Shown: positions 47,573 through 57,953, counted from the stretch's first letter. The stretch is DNA of 64,000 bases from Paenibacillus sp. N3.4 (GCF_008017805.1 NZ_VRTT01000016.1:47706-111705), one strand, 5' to 3'. Numbers and translations are program-made. The notes: generated by a model not told the origin, from the sequence alone.

Positions 47573-48016
47573 ATGAGCTTAAGCGATCGATTAAACGAAG
47601 ATATGAAGCAAGCGATGAAGAGTCAGGACAAGTTCAAACTCTCCGTAATCCGTATGGTTCGGTCTACTATTAAGAATTCAGAAATAGATCTGAAGAGAGC
47701 CTTAGATGACAATGAAGTGCTTGATGTTCTAACTCGTGAAATCAAACAGCGTAAGGATTCCCTCCAAGAGTTTGCAAAGGCGGGCAGAGATGATCTGGCC
47801 GACAACCTGAAAGCAGAACTTGTTATTTTAGCTGAGTACATGCCGCAACAGCTTTCTGAGGAAGAAGTGAAAGCCATTGTACAGCAGACCATCCAGCAAG
47901 TTGGTGCTTCTTCCAAAGCGGATATGGGCAAAGTGATGACGGCATTGATGCCTCAGGTAAAAGGACGCGCTGATGGCAAGATTATCAATCAGTTAGTCCA
48001 ACAATTATTGGGATAA
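47573..48016 (+). CDS. yqeY: GatB/YqeY domain-containing protein
   Basis: 147 residues of the YqeY family (SLSDRLNEDMKQAMKSQDK, VIRMVRSTIKNSEI, YMPQQLSEEE). The fold resembles the tail of GatB and may interact with tRNA, but function is not settled. AGGAGG precedes ATG 47573. Cotranscribed with rpsU. Confidence 0.94.
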   Translation: MSLSDRLNEDMKQAMKSQDKFKLSVIRMVRSTIKNSEIDLKRALDDNEVLDVLTREIKQRKDSLQEFAKAGRDDLADNLKAELVILAEYMPQQLSEEEVKAIVQQTIQQVGASSKADMGKVMTALMPQVKGRADGKIINQLVQQLLG

Positions 48017-48035
48017 TACAAACAAAAAATGTATG

Positions 48036-48078
48036 AAAAGACCGTGTGGAATTCGTTCCTCTCGGTCTTTTGTTTTTT
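48036..48078 (+). terminator. Intrinsic terminator of rpsU-yqeY
   Basis: AAAAGACCG and CGGTCTTTT pair across an 18-base loop that itself can fold, followed by GTTTTTTTC. Confidence 0.85.
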
Positions 48079-48158
48079 TCTGGGCATAAAGTGAAACAGT
48101 TTGTGCGATTAAACGTACAAAGTAAGGTTAGGAGATTTTAGGAAAGGAGTGAAAGTGT

Positions 48159-48812
48159 ATGTTTGCAGAAAACTTGTCCGCCTTCCTTACTCATCCGATT
48201 ACAGCTACTGTTCTTTTAATTGTCGGTATTGTAGGAATTGCGCTGGAGCTGTTGTTTTTTAGCAGCGGTTTACTTGCCCTAGCGGGTGTTGTAAGTTTTG
48301 GGCTTTATTTTCTCGGATTCTATTTAGCTGGTTTCGCAGGATTCGGCGACCTAGCGATATTCGGAATTGGACTCTTACTGCTTATTTTGGAATTGGTCAT
48401 TCCAAGCTTCGGCATTTTAAGTGTCTTGGGGGCAATTTGTTTATTCGGCGGGGTGATCATGGCTTCTTCGGATCCCAAGGAAGCCGCGGTCATGCTTGGT
48501 GTAGCGTTGCTGATAGCCATAGTAGCCATCTCCTATGCGATCAGAACCTTTAAGCATCGCGGCGTATGGAACCGTTTTATTTTAAAGGAGCAGCTGTCAA
48601 CGGATAAAGGATATACGTCGAGTCCTGATCGCTCTTATTTAATTGGAATGACAGGCGAAGCTATAACGCCGCTCCGTCCGGCAGGCACTGCGCTCATTAA
48701 TGATGAACGTGTGGATGTTGTGACAGATGGCAGCTTTATTCAAAACGCTAAATTAATTATCGTGGTGCAGGTTGAAGGCGTTCGTGTTGTGGTTAAAGAA
48801 TATGAACAATAA
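48159..48812 (+). CDS. NfeD family membrane protein (short form)
   Basis: 217 residues. Four to five membrane helices in the first 130 residues ([39 protein letters not shown]). The soluble end is the NfeD OB-fold ([37 protein letters not shown]). The ClpP-like protease domain of long NfeD proteins is absent. It precedes floA, its usual partner. AAAGGAG stands before ATG 48159. Confidence 0.9.
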   Translation: MFAENLSAFLTHPITATVLLIVGIVGIALELLFFSSGLLALAGVVSFGLYFLGFYLAGFAGFGDLAIFGIGLLLLILELVIPSFGILSVLGAICLFGGVIMASSDPKEAAVMLGVALLIAIVAISYAIRTFKHRGVWNRFILKEQLSTDKGYTSSPDRSYLIGMTGEAITPLRPAGTALINDERVDVVTDGSFIQNAKLIIVVQVEGVRVVVKEYEQ

Positions 48813-48844
48813 GAAAATGTGAGATTCTTAGGAGGAATTCAGGT

Positions 48845-49834
48845 ATGACTATAGAACCAGGCTTGTATTTAGTATTGCTCGTAGCCATTGTTATCATAGC
48901 TTTATCGATATTATTAAGTATTGTTCCTGTGATGTTGTGGATTTCCGCATTAGCTTCCGGTGTGCGTATTAGCATTATCACATTGATTGCCATGAGACTT
49001 CGTCGTGTTACGCCAAGCAGAATCGTCAATCCAATGATTAAGGCGACAAAAGCAGGAATTGATCTCAGCGTGAATCAACTTGAGAGTCATTTTCTTGCCG
49101 GTGGTAATGTAGACCGTGTAGTGAATGCTTTGATTGCGGCTCATCGCGCGAAAATTCATTTGGAGTTTGAACGTGCCGCCGCGATTGATTTGGCTGGACG
49201 CGATGTTTTGCTAGCGGTTCAAATGAGCGTTAATCCTCGTGTTATTGAAACACCGAATGTATCCGCTGTTGCCAAGAACGGGATTGAAGTCAAAGTTATC
49301 GCTCGAGTAACGGTTCGTGCGAACATTGACCGTTTGGTTGGGGGCGCAGGCGAAGAAACGATCATTGCCCGTGTTGGGGAAGGGATTGTAACGACGGTTG
49401 GTTCCAGCGACTCTCACAAGGATGTATTGGAAAATCCCGATATGATCTCGCGCACGGTATTGGGTAAAGGCTTGGATGCGGGAACAGCTTTCGAAATCTT
49501 ATCCATTGATATCGCGGACGTGGATGTAGGTAAAAATATCGGTGCGCATTTACAAACCGAGCAAGCGGAAGCGGATAAACGTATTGCCCAGGCCAAAGCA
49601 GAAGAAAGACGTGCGATGGCTGTAGCTGCCGAACAAGAGATGAAAGCTAAAGTTGTCGAAATGCGTGCGAGGGTTGTCGAATCGGAATCCCAAGTGCCGC
49701 TTGCGATGGCAGAAGCACTTCGAAGCGGTAAGCTTGGCGTTATGGATTATATGAATCTTAAAAATATTGAGTCGGATACACAAATGCGTTCTTCTTTAGG
49801 TAAGAATAACGAAGGCAAAAGCGAGAAGGAATAA
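48845..49834 (+). CDS. floA: Flotillin-like protein FloA
   Basis: 329 residues. A membrane hairpin at 8-35 ([19 protein letters not shown]), then the SPFH domain ([40 protein letters not shown]) and a C-terminal coiled coil rich in Ala/Glu ([20 protein letters not shown]). It scaffolds functional membrane microdomains. AGGAGG precedes ATG 48845. Confidence 0.95.
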   Translation: MTIEPGLYLVLLVAIVIIALSILLSIVPVMLWISALASGVRISIITLIAMRLRRVTPSRIVNPMIKATKAGIDLSVNQLESHFLAGGNVDRVVNALIAAHRAKIHLEFERAAAIDLAGRDVLLAVQMSVNPRVIETPNVSAVAKNGIEVKVIARVTVRANIDRLVGGAGEETIIARVGEGIVTTVGSSDSHKDVLENPDMISRTVLGKGLDAGTAFEILSIDIADVDVGKNIGAHLQTEQAEADKRIAQAKAEERRAMAVAAEQEMKAKVVEMRARVVESESQVPLAMAEALRSGKLGVMDYMNLKNIESDTQMRSSLGKNNEGKSEKE

Positions 49835-49874
49835 TGACCGTTTTCCATAAGGATAATGTTTAGGAGGTGATCCC

Positions 49875-50468
49875 TTGGAACAACTGATCGAGTTTTTGCT
49901 GAAACACTGGTACCTAGTCATTATTGCCATCACTTTTCTTTATCAGCTGCGCAACAAAAAGAATCAGAGTACGCAAAGCAATCGCAATGGAACAGGGATG
50001 CCTTCCTTCGGAGACAGTCAAGGGGCGCCCAGAAGAGCCCCAGAAGCGCGTGGGGTACCTGTGCAGGGACAAATGCCCATGAAGCAAATGGAAAGCGCTC
50101 AAAGCGTATACGCTCGTTCTGAAACGCAGCGACCTATGGATTCGTCAATGAAGCCGAAAGCATCACCTTTCGGTTCATCGGCCAAGGCTAGTACGGAGAG
50201 CTCTCCCATTTATGAGGATGATATATCCACATCGAGCCGTTTTCCTGAACAACCGACTCAAGATCAGCTGCTGCAAGGTATCGTGTGGGCCGAAATCCTC
50301 GGCCGCCAAGGTCAAAAAAGCCGCACCGAAGGTAATCTCTTTATACTTAACGCCCTCTTGAAATTCCAAGACGGGCGTTTTTCTCATGTAAATTTTTCAC
50401 ATAAAAACCGCTCTTCCCGCATAATTTGGAAGAAAGTCTGGTGCTTTCCTGCTGTCATGATCATCTAG
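49875..50468 (+). CDS. YqfB-like hypothetical protein, 3' end probably shifted by a one-base deletion
   Basis: The N-terminal helix LLKHWYLVIIAITFLYQL anchors a Gln/Ser/Pro-rich soluble part of about 110 residues. The conserved-looking end is QDQLLQGIVWAEILG. As given, the frame runs on to 50468, straight through a strong terminator (50349-50384). Adding one C at 50301-50304 would end it at TAA 50333-50335 with GPPRSKKPHRR, before the terminator. I think the shorter end is real. It occupies the place of yqfB in B. subtilis, though similarity is positional only. Confidence 0.65.
   Translation: MEQLIEFLLKHWYLVIIAITFLYQLRNKKNQSTQSNRNGTGMPSFGDSQGAPRRAPEARGVPVQGQMPMKQMESAQSVYARSETQRPMDSSMKPKASPFGSSAKASTESSPIYEDDISTSSRFPEQPTQDQLLQGIVWAEILGRQGQKSRTEGNLFILNALLKFQDGRFSHVNFSHKNRSSRIIWKKVWCFPAVMII
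50349..50384 (+). terminator. Intrinsic terminator within the extended frame
   Basis: AACGCCCTCTTG and CAAGACGGGCGTT form a stem of about 12 bp around AAATTC, then TTTCTC. It supports a gene end before 50349. Confidence 0.8.
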
Positions 50469-50490
50469 TTAGAGGGGGTACTGCCCAGCT

Positions 50491-50769
50491 ATGCGTCGCT
50501 TGACCCGCAAATGGAATCAATTCACGGCCAAAATCCTGGATCTGCCGCAGGATGTGGTACAGGACTTGCCGCGTATTACGATGATCGGCAACGTACAGCT
50601 TTATGTAGAGAATCACCGGGGCGTGCTTCATTTTTCCAGCGAGAACTTAAAGCTTGAATTAACGAAAGGGACGCTCGAGGTATTCGGCAAAGACTTGGTT
50701 ATTCGAGCTATTTTATCGGAGGAAGTATTTATTGAGGGCTTGATCGATTATGTGAAATACATGCCATAG
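50491..50769 (+). CDS. yqfC: Sporulation protein YqfC
   Basis: 92 residues of the YabP/YqfC family: LDLPQDVVQDLPRITMIGN, VENHRGVLHFSSE and FGKDLVIRAILSEEVFIEG. Mother-cell sigma-E genes in B. subtilis. It precedes yqfD as there. Start ATG 50491 after AGAGGGGG. Confidence 0.93.
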   Translation: MRRLTRKWNQFTAKILDLPQDVVQDLPRITMIGNVQLYVENHRGVLHFSSENLKLELTKGTLEVFGKDLVIRAILSEEVFIEGLIDYVKYMP

Positions 50770-50803
50770 ATGCGGGTATCGGGGACGAAGGGGAGGTTGA
50801 GTC

Positions 50804-51997
50804 ATGAAACAATCACTATTCATTGCTCGTTTGCGAGGGTACGTGCGCGTACAATTGCGCGGCAAGGAGTGTGAAGGGTTGATTAATCCCATGATGGAGA
50901 AAGGCTTCTCCATTTGGGATATTCAAGCTGCACCGGACGGCAAGTTGGAATTTCATATCCTTGTCAGAGACTTTTTTAAATTAAGGCCGCTGCTCAAGCG
51001 GACAGGCTGCAGGGTGCATGTCCTCAGCAGACATGGGCTTCCATTTTTTATGGATAGACTGGGGCACAGAAAATTTTTTTTCGGCGGACTGGCAGCATTT
51101 ATTATTGGACTTTACGTACTGAGCTCCTTAGTTTGGCAGGTTACCGTGGAAGGGAATGATCGGATCGCGGAAGCGGATATTTTGCAAGCGGCATCCAAGG
51201 TAGGGATCCATACCTTTCAGTGGAAATTCAAGCTTAAGAAAAGTGAAGATTTGTCCCGCGAAATTCAAAGCATGCTGCCAAGCACGTCTTGGGTCGGTGT
51301 TGAAATACGAGGTACGCACATTACAATTAAAATTGTGGAGGCAACCATCCCGGACCGCAGACCTCTCATGAACCCAAGAAATTTGGTCGCTTCCAAAAAT
51401 GCGCTTGTTACCGAGATTTTATCAGTCAAAGGAAGACCCATGGTAAAGCCAAATACGTATGTGCGAAAAGGGGACGTGCTTATCTCCGGTACGATCGGCG
51501 ACGACCAAAATAGTCAAGTGGTGGTCGCTAATGGTAAAGTAAGGGGAGTGGTTTGGTATACCTCCAAAATCGAAGCGCCTCTTACCCGTACATACAAGAC
51601 CTACACAGGTGAAACCAAGAATCGCAATTATATCGTTTTTGGGACTCGAGCGCTGAAGGTCAGCGGCTATGGAGAACTCCCCTATACACTTTTTGAAACG
51701 ATTTCTGAACGTAAAGCGCTCGCTTGGCGAACATTTGCCTCGCCTCTAGGATGGCTGCATGAGAAGGTGATGGAAGTTCAAATGATTGAGGAGCCTATCG
51801 AACTCGCAGCTGCGAAAAAGATTGGTTTAGAGCAAGCCAGAGCCAAATTGCTGGCAGAAACAGGAGCCGACTCCAGGCTTGTCGGTGAAAAAATTTTGCA
51901 TGAAAAAACAGAGAATGGTAAAGTTTATATGGAAGTGCATTTTGAAATGGAAGAAAATATAGCTGAAGAGCAACCAATTGTGATACAAGGAGAATGA
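50804..51997 (+). CDS. yqfD: Sporulation protein YqfD
   Basis: 397 residues. Soluble N-terminal part (GYVRVQLRGKECEGLINPMM), a membrane helix near 95 (FFGGLAAFIIGLYVLSSLVW), a POTRA-like external domain (VEGNDRIAEADILQAASKVG) and a long beta-rich C-terminal part. It belongs to the YqfD/SpoIV-type sporulation group. Start ATG 50804 follows GGGGAGG. Confidence 0.93.
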   Translation: MKQSLFIARLRGYVRVQLRGKECEGLINPMMEKGFSIWDIQAAPDGKLEFHILVRDFFKLRPLLKRTGCRVHVLSRHGLPFFMDRLGHRKFFFGGLAAFIIGLYVLSSLVWQVTVEGNDRIAEADILQAASKVGIHTFQWKFKLKKSEDLSREIQSMLPSTSWVGVEIRGTHITIKIVEATIPDRRPLMNPRNLVASKNALVTEILSVKGRPMVKPNTYVRKGDVLISGTIGDDQNSQVVVANGKVRGVVWYTSKIEAPLTRTYKTYTGETKNRNYIVFGTRALKVSGYGELPYTLFETISERKALAWRTFASPLGWLHEKVMEVQMIEEPIELAAAKKIGLEQARAKLLAETGADSRLVGEKILHEKTENGKVYMEVHFEMEENIAEEQPIVIQGE

Positions 51998-52003
51998 GAC
52001 CTG

Positions 52004-52969
52004 TTGGCAGACAACGCACAAATTGTGAAATTAACTTTGAAAAATCCGGCAGAAGGACTAGCCTTGTTTGGACCGCAGGATAAATTCCTTCATCTGATTG
52101 AACGGGAGATTGCGGCGCAAATCTTCACACGCGAAGCTGAGATTACGATACAAGGGGCTGCTGCGGAAGTGAATTCACTTCAGCAGCTTTTTGATGTTCT
52201 ATTACAGCTGATTCGCAATAACTACACGTTAACTGAGCGTGATATTCAGTATGCGATCGAACTGGCCAAACAAATGAAAGCGGATCAATTGCTAGATTTG
52301 TTCAAAGGCGAGATTACGACAACCCACCGTGGGAAACCGATTCGGGTTAAAACCATTGGCCAACGTAAATATGTAGAGACGATTAAGAAGAAGGATATTG
52401 TCTTCGGAATCGGTCCTGCTGGGACAGGCAAAACGTATTTAGCTGTTGTGCTTGCCGTTACCCGTCTCAAAGAGGGAGCGGTCAAACGAATTGTATTAAC
52501 CCGACCTGCTGTTGAAGCTGGGGAAAGCTTGGGTTTCTTGCCTGGTGACCTTCAGGAAAAAGTTGACCCTTATTTGCGCCCATTGTATGATGCTCTTAAT
52601 GACGTACTGGGTCCTGATCAAGTCGCCAAATCCTTAGAGCGAGGGTTGATTGAAATTGCACCCCTGGCTTATATGCGTGGAAGAACCTTGGACGACTCTT
52701 TTATTATTTTGGACGAGGCACAGAACACGACGCCTGAACAAATGAAAATGTTTTTAACCCGACTTGGTTTCGGTTCCAAAATGGTTATTACTGGCGACGT
52801 GACTCAAATCGATTTACCGCGAGGCAAATCTTCGGGTCTTGTAGAGGCGGATCGCATACTCAGCGGAATTGATGAGCTTGGATTTATTTACTTTGATGAA
52901 CAGGATGTTGTTCGCCATACACTCGTACAGAAAATTATCGTGGCCTATAATGCTGAAAAGGATAAGTAG
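52004..52969 (+). CDS. PhoH family protein (PhoH-like ATPase)
   Basis: 321 residues. An N-terminal KH-like part, then the ATPase with Walker A GIGPAGTGKTYLAV, LTRPAVEAGESLGFLPGD, YMRGRTL and Walker B FIILDEAQNTTPEQMKMFLT, and MVITGDVTQIDLP. Possible RNA-linked NTPase next to ybeY, the usual arrangement. Start is TTG 52004, overlapping no gene. AAGGAGAA lies upstream inside yqfD. Confidence 0.95.
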   Translation: MADNAQIVKLTLKNPAEGLALFGPQDKFLHLIEREIAAQIFTREAEITIQGAAAEVNSLQQLFDVLLQLIRNNYTLTERDIQYAIELAKQMKADQLLDLFKGEITTTHRGKPIRVKTIGQRKYVETIKKKDIVFGIGPAGTGKTYLAVVLAVTRLKEGAVKRIVLTRPAVEAGESLGFLPGDLQEKVDPYLRPLYDALNDVLGPDQVAKSLERGLIEIAPLAYMRGRTLDDSFIILDEAQNTTPEQMKMFLTRLGFGSKMVITGDVTQIDLPRGKSSGLVEADRILSGIDELGFIYFDEQDVVRHTLVQKIIVAYNAEKDK

Positions 52970-53008
52970 CCAAGCTAGGTGTTAGGTAGAGAGGGATGAC
53001 CTTCCGAG

Positions 53009-55237
53009 ATGAAAAATGAAGTGCAAATGAAAGGCAAATTTCATTACCAGCTGATCGGTTGGAAATACAGTACATGGTTACGGGTGCTGTTGTTTCTCCT
53101 GCTGGCGTTCATTTTCTATTTGTCGCTATACGCCAAGCTTGTACCGCAAGTTTATGATATTGCACTAGGAACAATCAGTGAAAAAACGATTTACGCGCCG
53201 AGACAAATCGAGAATGCCATTGCCACGGAGCAAGCCAAAGAAGATGCAGCCAAGCGCGTACAGCCTGTTTACCGAATTGTCAATTTAAAGAACGATGCCT
53301 TGATTGACGCTATTTATGATAAATTATCTCAAATAAATGCCGATGAAGAAGTGAAGTTTGATGATAAAGTCAGCATTTATCGTCGGGTTATTCCACAATT
53401 GATTAGCGATTTAGAGAATCAATCGATTAAATCGTTTCGGGCCAGCGGCCAATACAATGACCCGCTTTTGGAACAAATTCAACAAGCGCTAGTCGAACAG
53501 CAATACCCGCTGCCTGAGGAATCCTTTTTTAAAATTCCTAGGCTGACTAAAGAAGACTTAACGAATATGCGTCCTGTCACCAAGGACATTGTCGCAAAGC
53601 TGATGAATGATCAAATTCTGGATGCTCAGACGGTGAGAGCAAAAGTAGCTGAGCTTGTAAACACCTCGAATTTGACGAAAAACACGTCGCGTGAGATGGT
53701 AACTGAGATCGCACGAGCGGTCATAACGCCGAATAAATTTTTTGATCAAAAAGGTACGGATGATGCCAAAGGACAAGCCCGTGAAAATGTGAAGCCGGTG
53801 TATATTAACAAAAACGAGGTATTGGTGAAAGTTGGCGATGTCATTACCGCTGAGATTTATGCAAGACTTGATAAACTAGAATTATTGAAAGACAAAGCAA
53901 ACCATCTGCCACAGTTCGGTTTAGCGATTTTTTCAGCTCTTATGTCTTTTGTGATGTACATGTTCGTCAGACAAAGCACGCTGTCAATCAAATACAATAA
54001 TTCTCAGTTAGTCATGCTTATTCTCATTTTCATCATTAATGTGATGTGCATCAAAATTATTTCACTTGTACAAAATTTGGATTATCCGTATATTGGTTAT
54101 CTTGCGCCAACAGCGTTAGGCAGCATTCTGATCGTTATTTTACTGGATGCTCCGCTAGCTTTTATCTCATCGGTCTTATTCTCCGTAATGGTAAGTATTA
54201 TATTTAATACGGAACATGACCTGTTATTTGATTTCAAATACGGTTTAGTCAGCTTGGTTATCGGATACAGCGCTATTTTTACGATTCAACGTGCCAGCCA
54301 GCGGGCGACTATTTTGAAAGCTGGACTTATGATTGCTTTTTTCTCTATGCTCACGATCACATCTATGTTGCTGCTGGAGGATCATTTTTATCAGAAAGAA
54401 GCGCTAACTTCGCTTTCCTTTGCCGCTGCCGGTGGATTATTAACCGTTGTTTTGGTGATTGGCTTACTGCCCTTTTTTGAGGTTGCCTTCGGTATCCTTT
54501 CCCCACTTAAACTCGTGGAACTGTCGAATCCGAATCACCCGCTTTTGCGCAAGCTGCTTACGGAAACGCCAGGCACGTATCACCACAGTGTCATGGTAGG
54601 CAATTTATCCGAGGCAGCAGCGGAATCTATCGGGGCTGATGGGCTGCTCTGTAGAGTCGGTTCTTATTATCATGATATCGGTAAAACGAAGCGACCAAGC
54701 TATTTTATTGAAAATCAGACCAATATTGAAAATCCGCACGATCGCATCGATCCGAATTTGAGCAAATCGATCATTATCGCACATCCGCGCGATGGGGTCG
54801 AAATGCTCAAAGATTATAAAATGCCGAAGCCGATCAGAGATATTGCTGAACAGCATCATGGCACAACACTGTTGCATTATTTTTATCATAAAGCAATAAA
54901 GCAATCCGAAGAAGAAGGAAACGCTAAAGAAGTTCGCGAGGAAGATTTCCGTTATCCGGGACCGAAAGCGCAAAGCAAGGAATCAGCTATTGTCGGTATT
55001 GCCGATAGTGTAGAGGCTGCGGTTCGCTCACTGCGCAATCCGACACTGGAGCAGATCGATTCTATGGTTCACAAAATTATTAAATCCCGTTTGGACGACG
55101 GTCAATTCAATGAATGCGATATTACGCTCAAAGAATTGGATATCATTGCCAAAACGTTGAATGAAACGTTGTTAGGCATCTTCCATTCGCGGATTGAATA
55201 CCCTAGCGAGCTTGCTCCCAAGAAATCAGGGGCATAA
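53009..55237 (+). CDS. HD family phosphohydrolase, PgpH/YqfF type (c-di-AMP phosphodiesterase)
   Basis: 742 residues. One N-terminal helix (VLLFLLLAFIFYLSLYAKL), an extracellular 7TMR-HDED domain to about 305, seven helices, and a cytoplasmic HD domain (TYHHSVMVGNLSEAAAESIG, GSYYHDIGKTKRPSYF, IIAHPRDGVEM, DIAEQHHGT). PgpH-type proteins hydrolyse cyclic di-AMP. The activity here is by family. Intact. Confidence 0.94.
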   Translation: MKNEVQMKGKFHYQLIGWKYSTWLRVLLFLLLAFIFYLSLYAKLVPQVYDIALGTISEKTIYAPRQIENAIATEQAKEDAAKRVQPVYRIVNLKNDALIDAIYDKLSQINADEEVKFDDKVSIYRRVIPQLISDLENQSIKSFRASGQYNDPLLEQIQQALVEQQYPLPEESFFKIPRLTKEDLTNMRPVTKDIVAKLMNDQILDAQTVRAKVAELVNTSNLTKNTSREMVTEIARAVITPNKFFDQKGTDDAKGQARENVKPVYINKNEVLVKVGDVITAEIYARLDKLELLKDKANHLPQFGLAIFSALMSFVMYMFVRQSTLSIKYNNSQLVMLILIFIINVMCIKIISLVQNLDYPYIGYLAPTALGSILIVILLDAPLAFISSVLFSVMVSIIFNTEHDLLFDFKYGLVSLVIGYSAIFTIQRASQRATILKAGLMIAFFSMLTITSMLLLEDHFYQKEALTSLSFAAAGGLLTVVLVIGLLPFFEVAFGILSPLKLVELSNPNHPLLRKLLTETPGTYHHSVMVGNLSEAAAESIGADGLLCRVGSYYHDIGKTKRPSYFIENQTNIENPHDRIDPNLSKSIIIAHPRDGVEMLKDYKMPKPIRDIAEQHHGTTLLHYFYHKAIKQSEEEGNAKEVREEDFRYPGPKAQSKESAIVGIADSVEAAVRSLRNPTLEQIDSMVHKIIKSRLDDGQFNECDITLKELDIIAKTLNETLLGIFHSRIEYPSELAPKKSGA

Positions 55238-55267
55238 CTGGAAAAAAATGCTTAGGAGGCATGCAGC

Positions 55268-55801
55268 ATGGCAAGTTTGGATTTAACGTTGGAATGGAAC
55301 AGCGAACAAGACGTGAAAGAGATCACATCGGAATTTATTGCGAAATTGGAAGAGTTGCTGCGCTTAGCGGGAGAACAGGAAGGTGTTACAACTGGTGAAG
55401 TTGCCCTTACTTTCGTAGATGATGCAGCCATTCAAGAGCTAAATAAACAGTATCGGGATATGGATAAACCCACGGATGTACTCTCATTTGCGATGAGCGA
55501 GTTTGGTGAGGATGAAATCGAAATCAACTATGAGGCTGATGAAGAGGCTGATTCCGATACAGAAGAGGATGATAACATTTCTGAAGGCTTTATCGAGCCT
55601 CTTGGGGATATTATTATTTCTGTACCGCGTGCTATTTCTCAAGCCGAAGATTACGGGCATTCCGTTGAGCGCGAGCTTGGCTTTCTGTTCGTGCACGGAT
55701 TCTTGCATTTGATTGGCTACGATCATCAAAGTGAAGAGGAAGAGAAAGTGATGTTCGGCAAACAGGAAGAGATATTGCAGAAGGCAGGTCTTACTCGCTA
55801 A
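55268..55801 (+). CDS. ybeY: Endoribonuclease YbeY (rRNA maturation factor)
   Basis: 177 residues. [19 protein letters not shown] and the zinc site [11 protein letters not shown]. An acidic insert ([16 protein letters not shown]) makes it longer than the usual 150. Stop TAA overlaps the next ATG (TAATG). AGGAGG precedes ATG 55268. Function in 16S 3'-end processing. Confidence 0.95.
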   Translation: MASLDLTLEWNSEQDVKEITSEFIAKLEELLRLAGEQEGVTTGEVALTFVDDAAIQELNKQYRDMDKPTDVLSFAMSEFGEDEIEINYEADEEADSDTEEDDNISEGFIEPLGDIIISVPRAISQAEDYGHSVERELGFLFVHGFLHLIGYDHQSEEEEKVMFGKQEEILQKAGLTR

Positions 55802-56505
55802 TGACGGACGGCTTCCGTAAATGGCGCAGGAGCTTCCGGTATGCATACGAAGGAATCAAATATGCCCTAGATACACAGCGTAATATGAAATTCCATTTTT
55901 GTGTGGCTTTTTTTGTTTTGTTAGCTGCGCTCTTTATGCGGTTGCCCAAAACGGATATCCTGTTTATTTTGTTAGCCGTAACATTAATGATTGTTACCGA
56001 GCTTATCAATACAGCTGTGGAGAAAACAGTGGACTTGGCTATGCCGGACCGCCATCCCTTAGCTAAAATTGCGAAGGACGTCGCCGCGGCGTCCGTCTTG
56101 GTGTCTGCCGGTTTCGCTGTTATTGTGGGAATGGTTGTCTTCTATGAACCCTTGGATCGTCTGATTCGACATGCAAGTGTAGAAGATACGCCGATATCGG
56201 CAGGCACGATATGGGTGTTAATTTCCCTTGTTATATTGACTGTTATTGTAATTGAAACCCGTTTTGCGGATAAAGGAAAGCTCGTGCGTCCGAGTTTACT
56301 CACGGCTATTGCGTTTGCAGTGTCAACAGTTATCACGATTTTCGTTAGCTTGACCATAGTTGCTTTGCTGGCTTATACCTTATCTGCACTTATTTTTTTA
56401 ATGCTTTACGATAAAAAAACGCGGCCTTTTCCTGCTTTAATCTTGGGAGCGTTGATCGGTACAGTCGTAACGATTCTCGCTTTTTCTTGCTTAAACATGC
56501 TATAA
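55801..56505 (+). CDS. Diacylglycerol kinase family protein (probable undecaprenol kinase) with extra C-terminal helices
   Basis: 234 residues. The DgkA domain is in the first 125: YAYEGIKYALDTQRNMKFH, VTELINTAVEKTVDL and HPLAKIAKDVAAASVL. The family is usually about 120-130 residues. Here about 100 more follow with three to four helices (VLISLVILTVIVIETR, LTAIAFAVSTVITIFVSLT, ALILGALIGTVVTILAF). The added part is unassigned. It starts on the ybeY stop. Confidence 0.88.
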   Translation: MTDGFRKWRRSFRYAYEGIKYALDTQRNMKFHFCVAFFVLLAALFMRLPKTDILFILLAVTLMIVTELINTAVEKTVDLAMPDRHPLAKIAKDVAAASVLVSAGFAVIVGMVVFYEPLDRLIRHASVEDTPISAGTIWVLISLVILTVIVIETRFADKGKLVRPSLLTAIAFAVSTVITIFVSLTIVALLAYTLSALIFLMLYDKKTRPFPALILGALIGTVVTILAFSCLNML

Positions 56506-56536
56506 CATTAATATAATATGAAAAGGATGATAAGTT

Positions 56537-56950
56537 ATGAATCCACAAGAATTACTTCAATACGCAACAGAAGCGATGAAAAGAGCGTATACGCCGTATT
56601 CCAACTTTCAAGTTGGAGCGGCACTTCTAGATGCGGATGGCCACGTTCACTTTGGCTGCAATATCGAAAATGCGGCCTATGGACCTACGAATTGCGCTGA
56701 GCGAACAGCAATGTTCAGCGCTATAGCAGGTGGTATAAAGCCGGGTACCTTTCAAGCGATTGCTGTAATGGGAGATACGGAAGGCCCAATTTCCCCGTGT
56801 GGAATTTGCCGCCAAGTGCTGGTTGAATTATGTGCGCCAGATATGCCCGTTTATTTAGGTAACCTGAAAGGTGCTTTTGCACAAACGACGGTGTCCGCTT
56901 TGCTGCCGGGTGCTTTTACAACAAAAGATTTGCATTCAAATGGAGGATAA
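56537..56950 (+). CDS. cdd: Cytidine deaminase
   Basis: 137 residues. YSNFQVGAALL, the zinc and catalytic motif NCAERTAMFSA with CAE, and PCGICRQVL with the two Cys ligands. AAAGGAT precedes ATG 56537. Deaminates cytidine and deoxycytidine. Confidence 0.96.
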   Translation: MNPQELLQYATEAMKRAYTPYSNFQVGAALLDADGHVHFGCNIENAAYGPTNCAERTAMFSAIAGGIKPGTFQAIAVMGDTEGPISPCGICRQVLVELCAPDMPVYLGNLKGAFAQTTVSALLPGAFTTKDLHSNGG

Positions 56951-56956
56951 ATCGAA

Positions 56957-57856
56957 GTGGCTAAAAAAGAATTTAAATCAGGCTTTGTCGCAATTATTGG
57001 GCGTCCAAATGTAGGCAAATCCACGTTGATGAACCAAATCATCGGACAAAAAATTGCGATTATGTCGGACAAACCTCAAACAACACGAAATAAAATTCAC
57101 GGTGTATATACATCGAGCAATGGTCAAATCGTCTTCCTGGACACTCCGGGGATTCATAAACCGACATCCAAGCTAGGAGATTACATGAGTAAAGTAGCTC
57201 ATGGTACACTAGGCGAAGTGGACGCGGTGCTGTTTCTGGTTGATGTCGCAGATGGATTGGGTGGCGGTGATCGCTATATTATCGAACAGCTCAAACATAT
57301 TACAACGCCGGTTATTTTGGTATTAAACAAAATCGATTTGGTTCAACCCGAAGCTTTATTGGCGATTATTACAAATTACAAAGATTTGTATAATTTTGCG
57401 GAAATTGTCCCTGTTTCAGCGCTCAAAGGAAATAATGTAACGACATTGCTGGAACAAATCGTCCGCTATTTGCCTGAGGGGCCACAATATTATCCTGCTG
57501 ACCAAATTACGGATCATCCGGAGCAATTCGTCTGTGCGGAGCTTGTGCGTGAAAAAATATTGCATCTAACACGGGAAGAAATTCCTCACTCCATTGCTGT
57601 GCAAATTGAAGATATGCGCGTTGAACCTAATGGCATTGTGCATATTTCAGCCGTTATTTTTGTGGAAAGAGATTCGCAAAAAGGAATTGTTATAGGCAAG
57701 CAAGGAAGCTTGCTCAAAGAAATTGGCAGACAAGCTCGTCGCGATATTGAGACTTTGTTGGGCTCGAAAACTTTCCTTGAACTATGGGTTAAGGTAAAGA
57801 AAGACTGGAGAAATCAAGACAGAGTACTGCGTGATTTAGGTTTCCGCCACGATTAA
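56957..57856 (+). CDS. era: GTPase Era
   Basis: 299 residues. G1 [13 protein letters not shown]2 PQTTR, G3 [10 protein letters not shown]4 LNKIDLV and G5 VSALKG. The KH domain contains [19 protein letters not shown]. Starts at GTG 56957 after GGAGG. Essential for 30S assembly. Confidence 0.97.
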   Translation: MAKKEFKSGFVAIIGRPNVGKSTLMNQIIGQKIAIMSDKPQTTRNKIHGVYTSSNGQIVFLDTPGIHKPTSKLGDYMSKVAHGTLGEVDAVLFLVDVADGLGGGDRYIIEQLKHITTPVILVLNKIDLVQPEALLAIITNYKDLYNFAEIVPVSALKGNNVTTLLEQIVRYLPEGPQYYPADQITDHPEQFVCAELVREKILHLTREEIPHSIAVQIEDMRVEPNGIVHISAVIFVERDSQKGIVIGKQGSLLKEIGRQARRDIETLLGSKTFLELWVKVKKDWRNQDRVLRDLGFRHD

Positions 57857-57953
57857 TAAACTCGGCTTCGAAAGTACCAGTTATTTCTTAGCATAGAGAA
57901 GCCTTTTATGTACCATCCTATGAACATCACGTTCAAGGGGGAGGATGCTGAAC

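Noticed and set aside
57863..57904. GGCTTC...GAAGCCTTTT as a terminator after era
   Set aside because: The arms are only six bases with a loop of about 30 and a short T-run, too weak to list.
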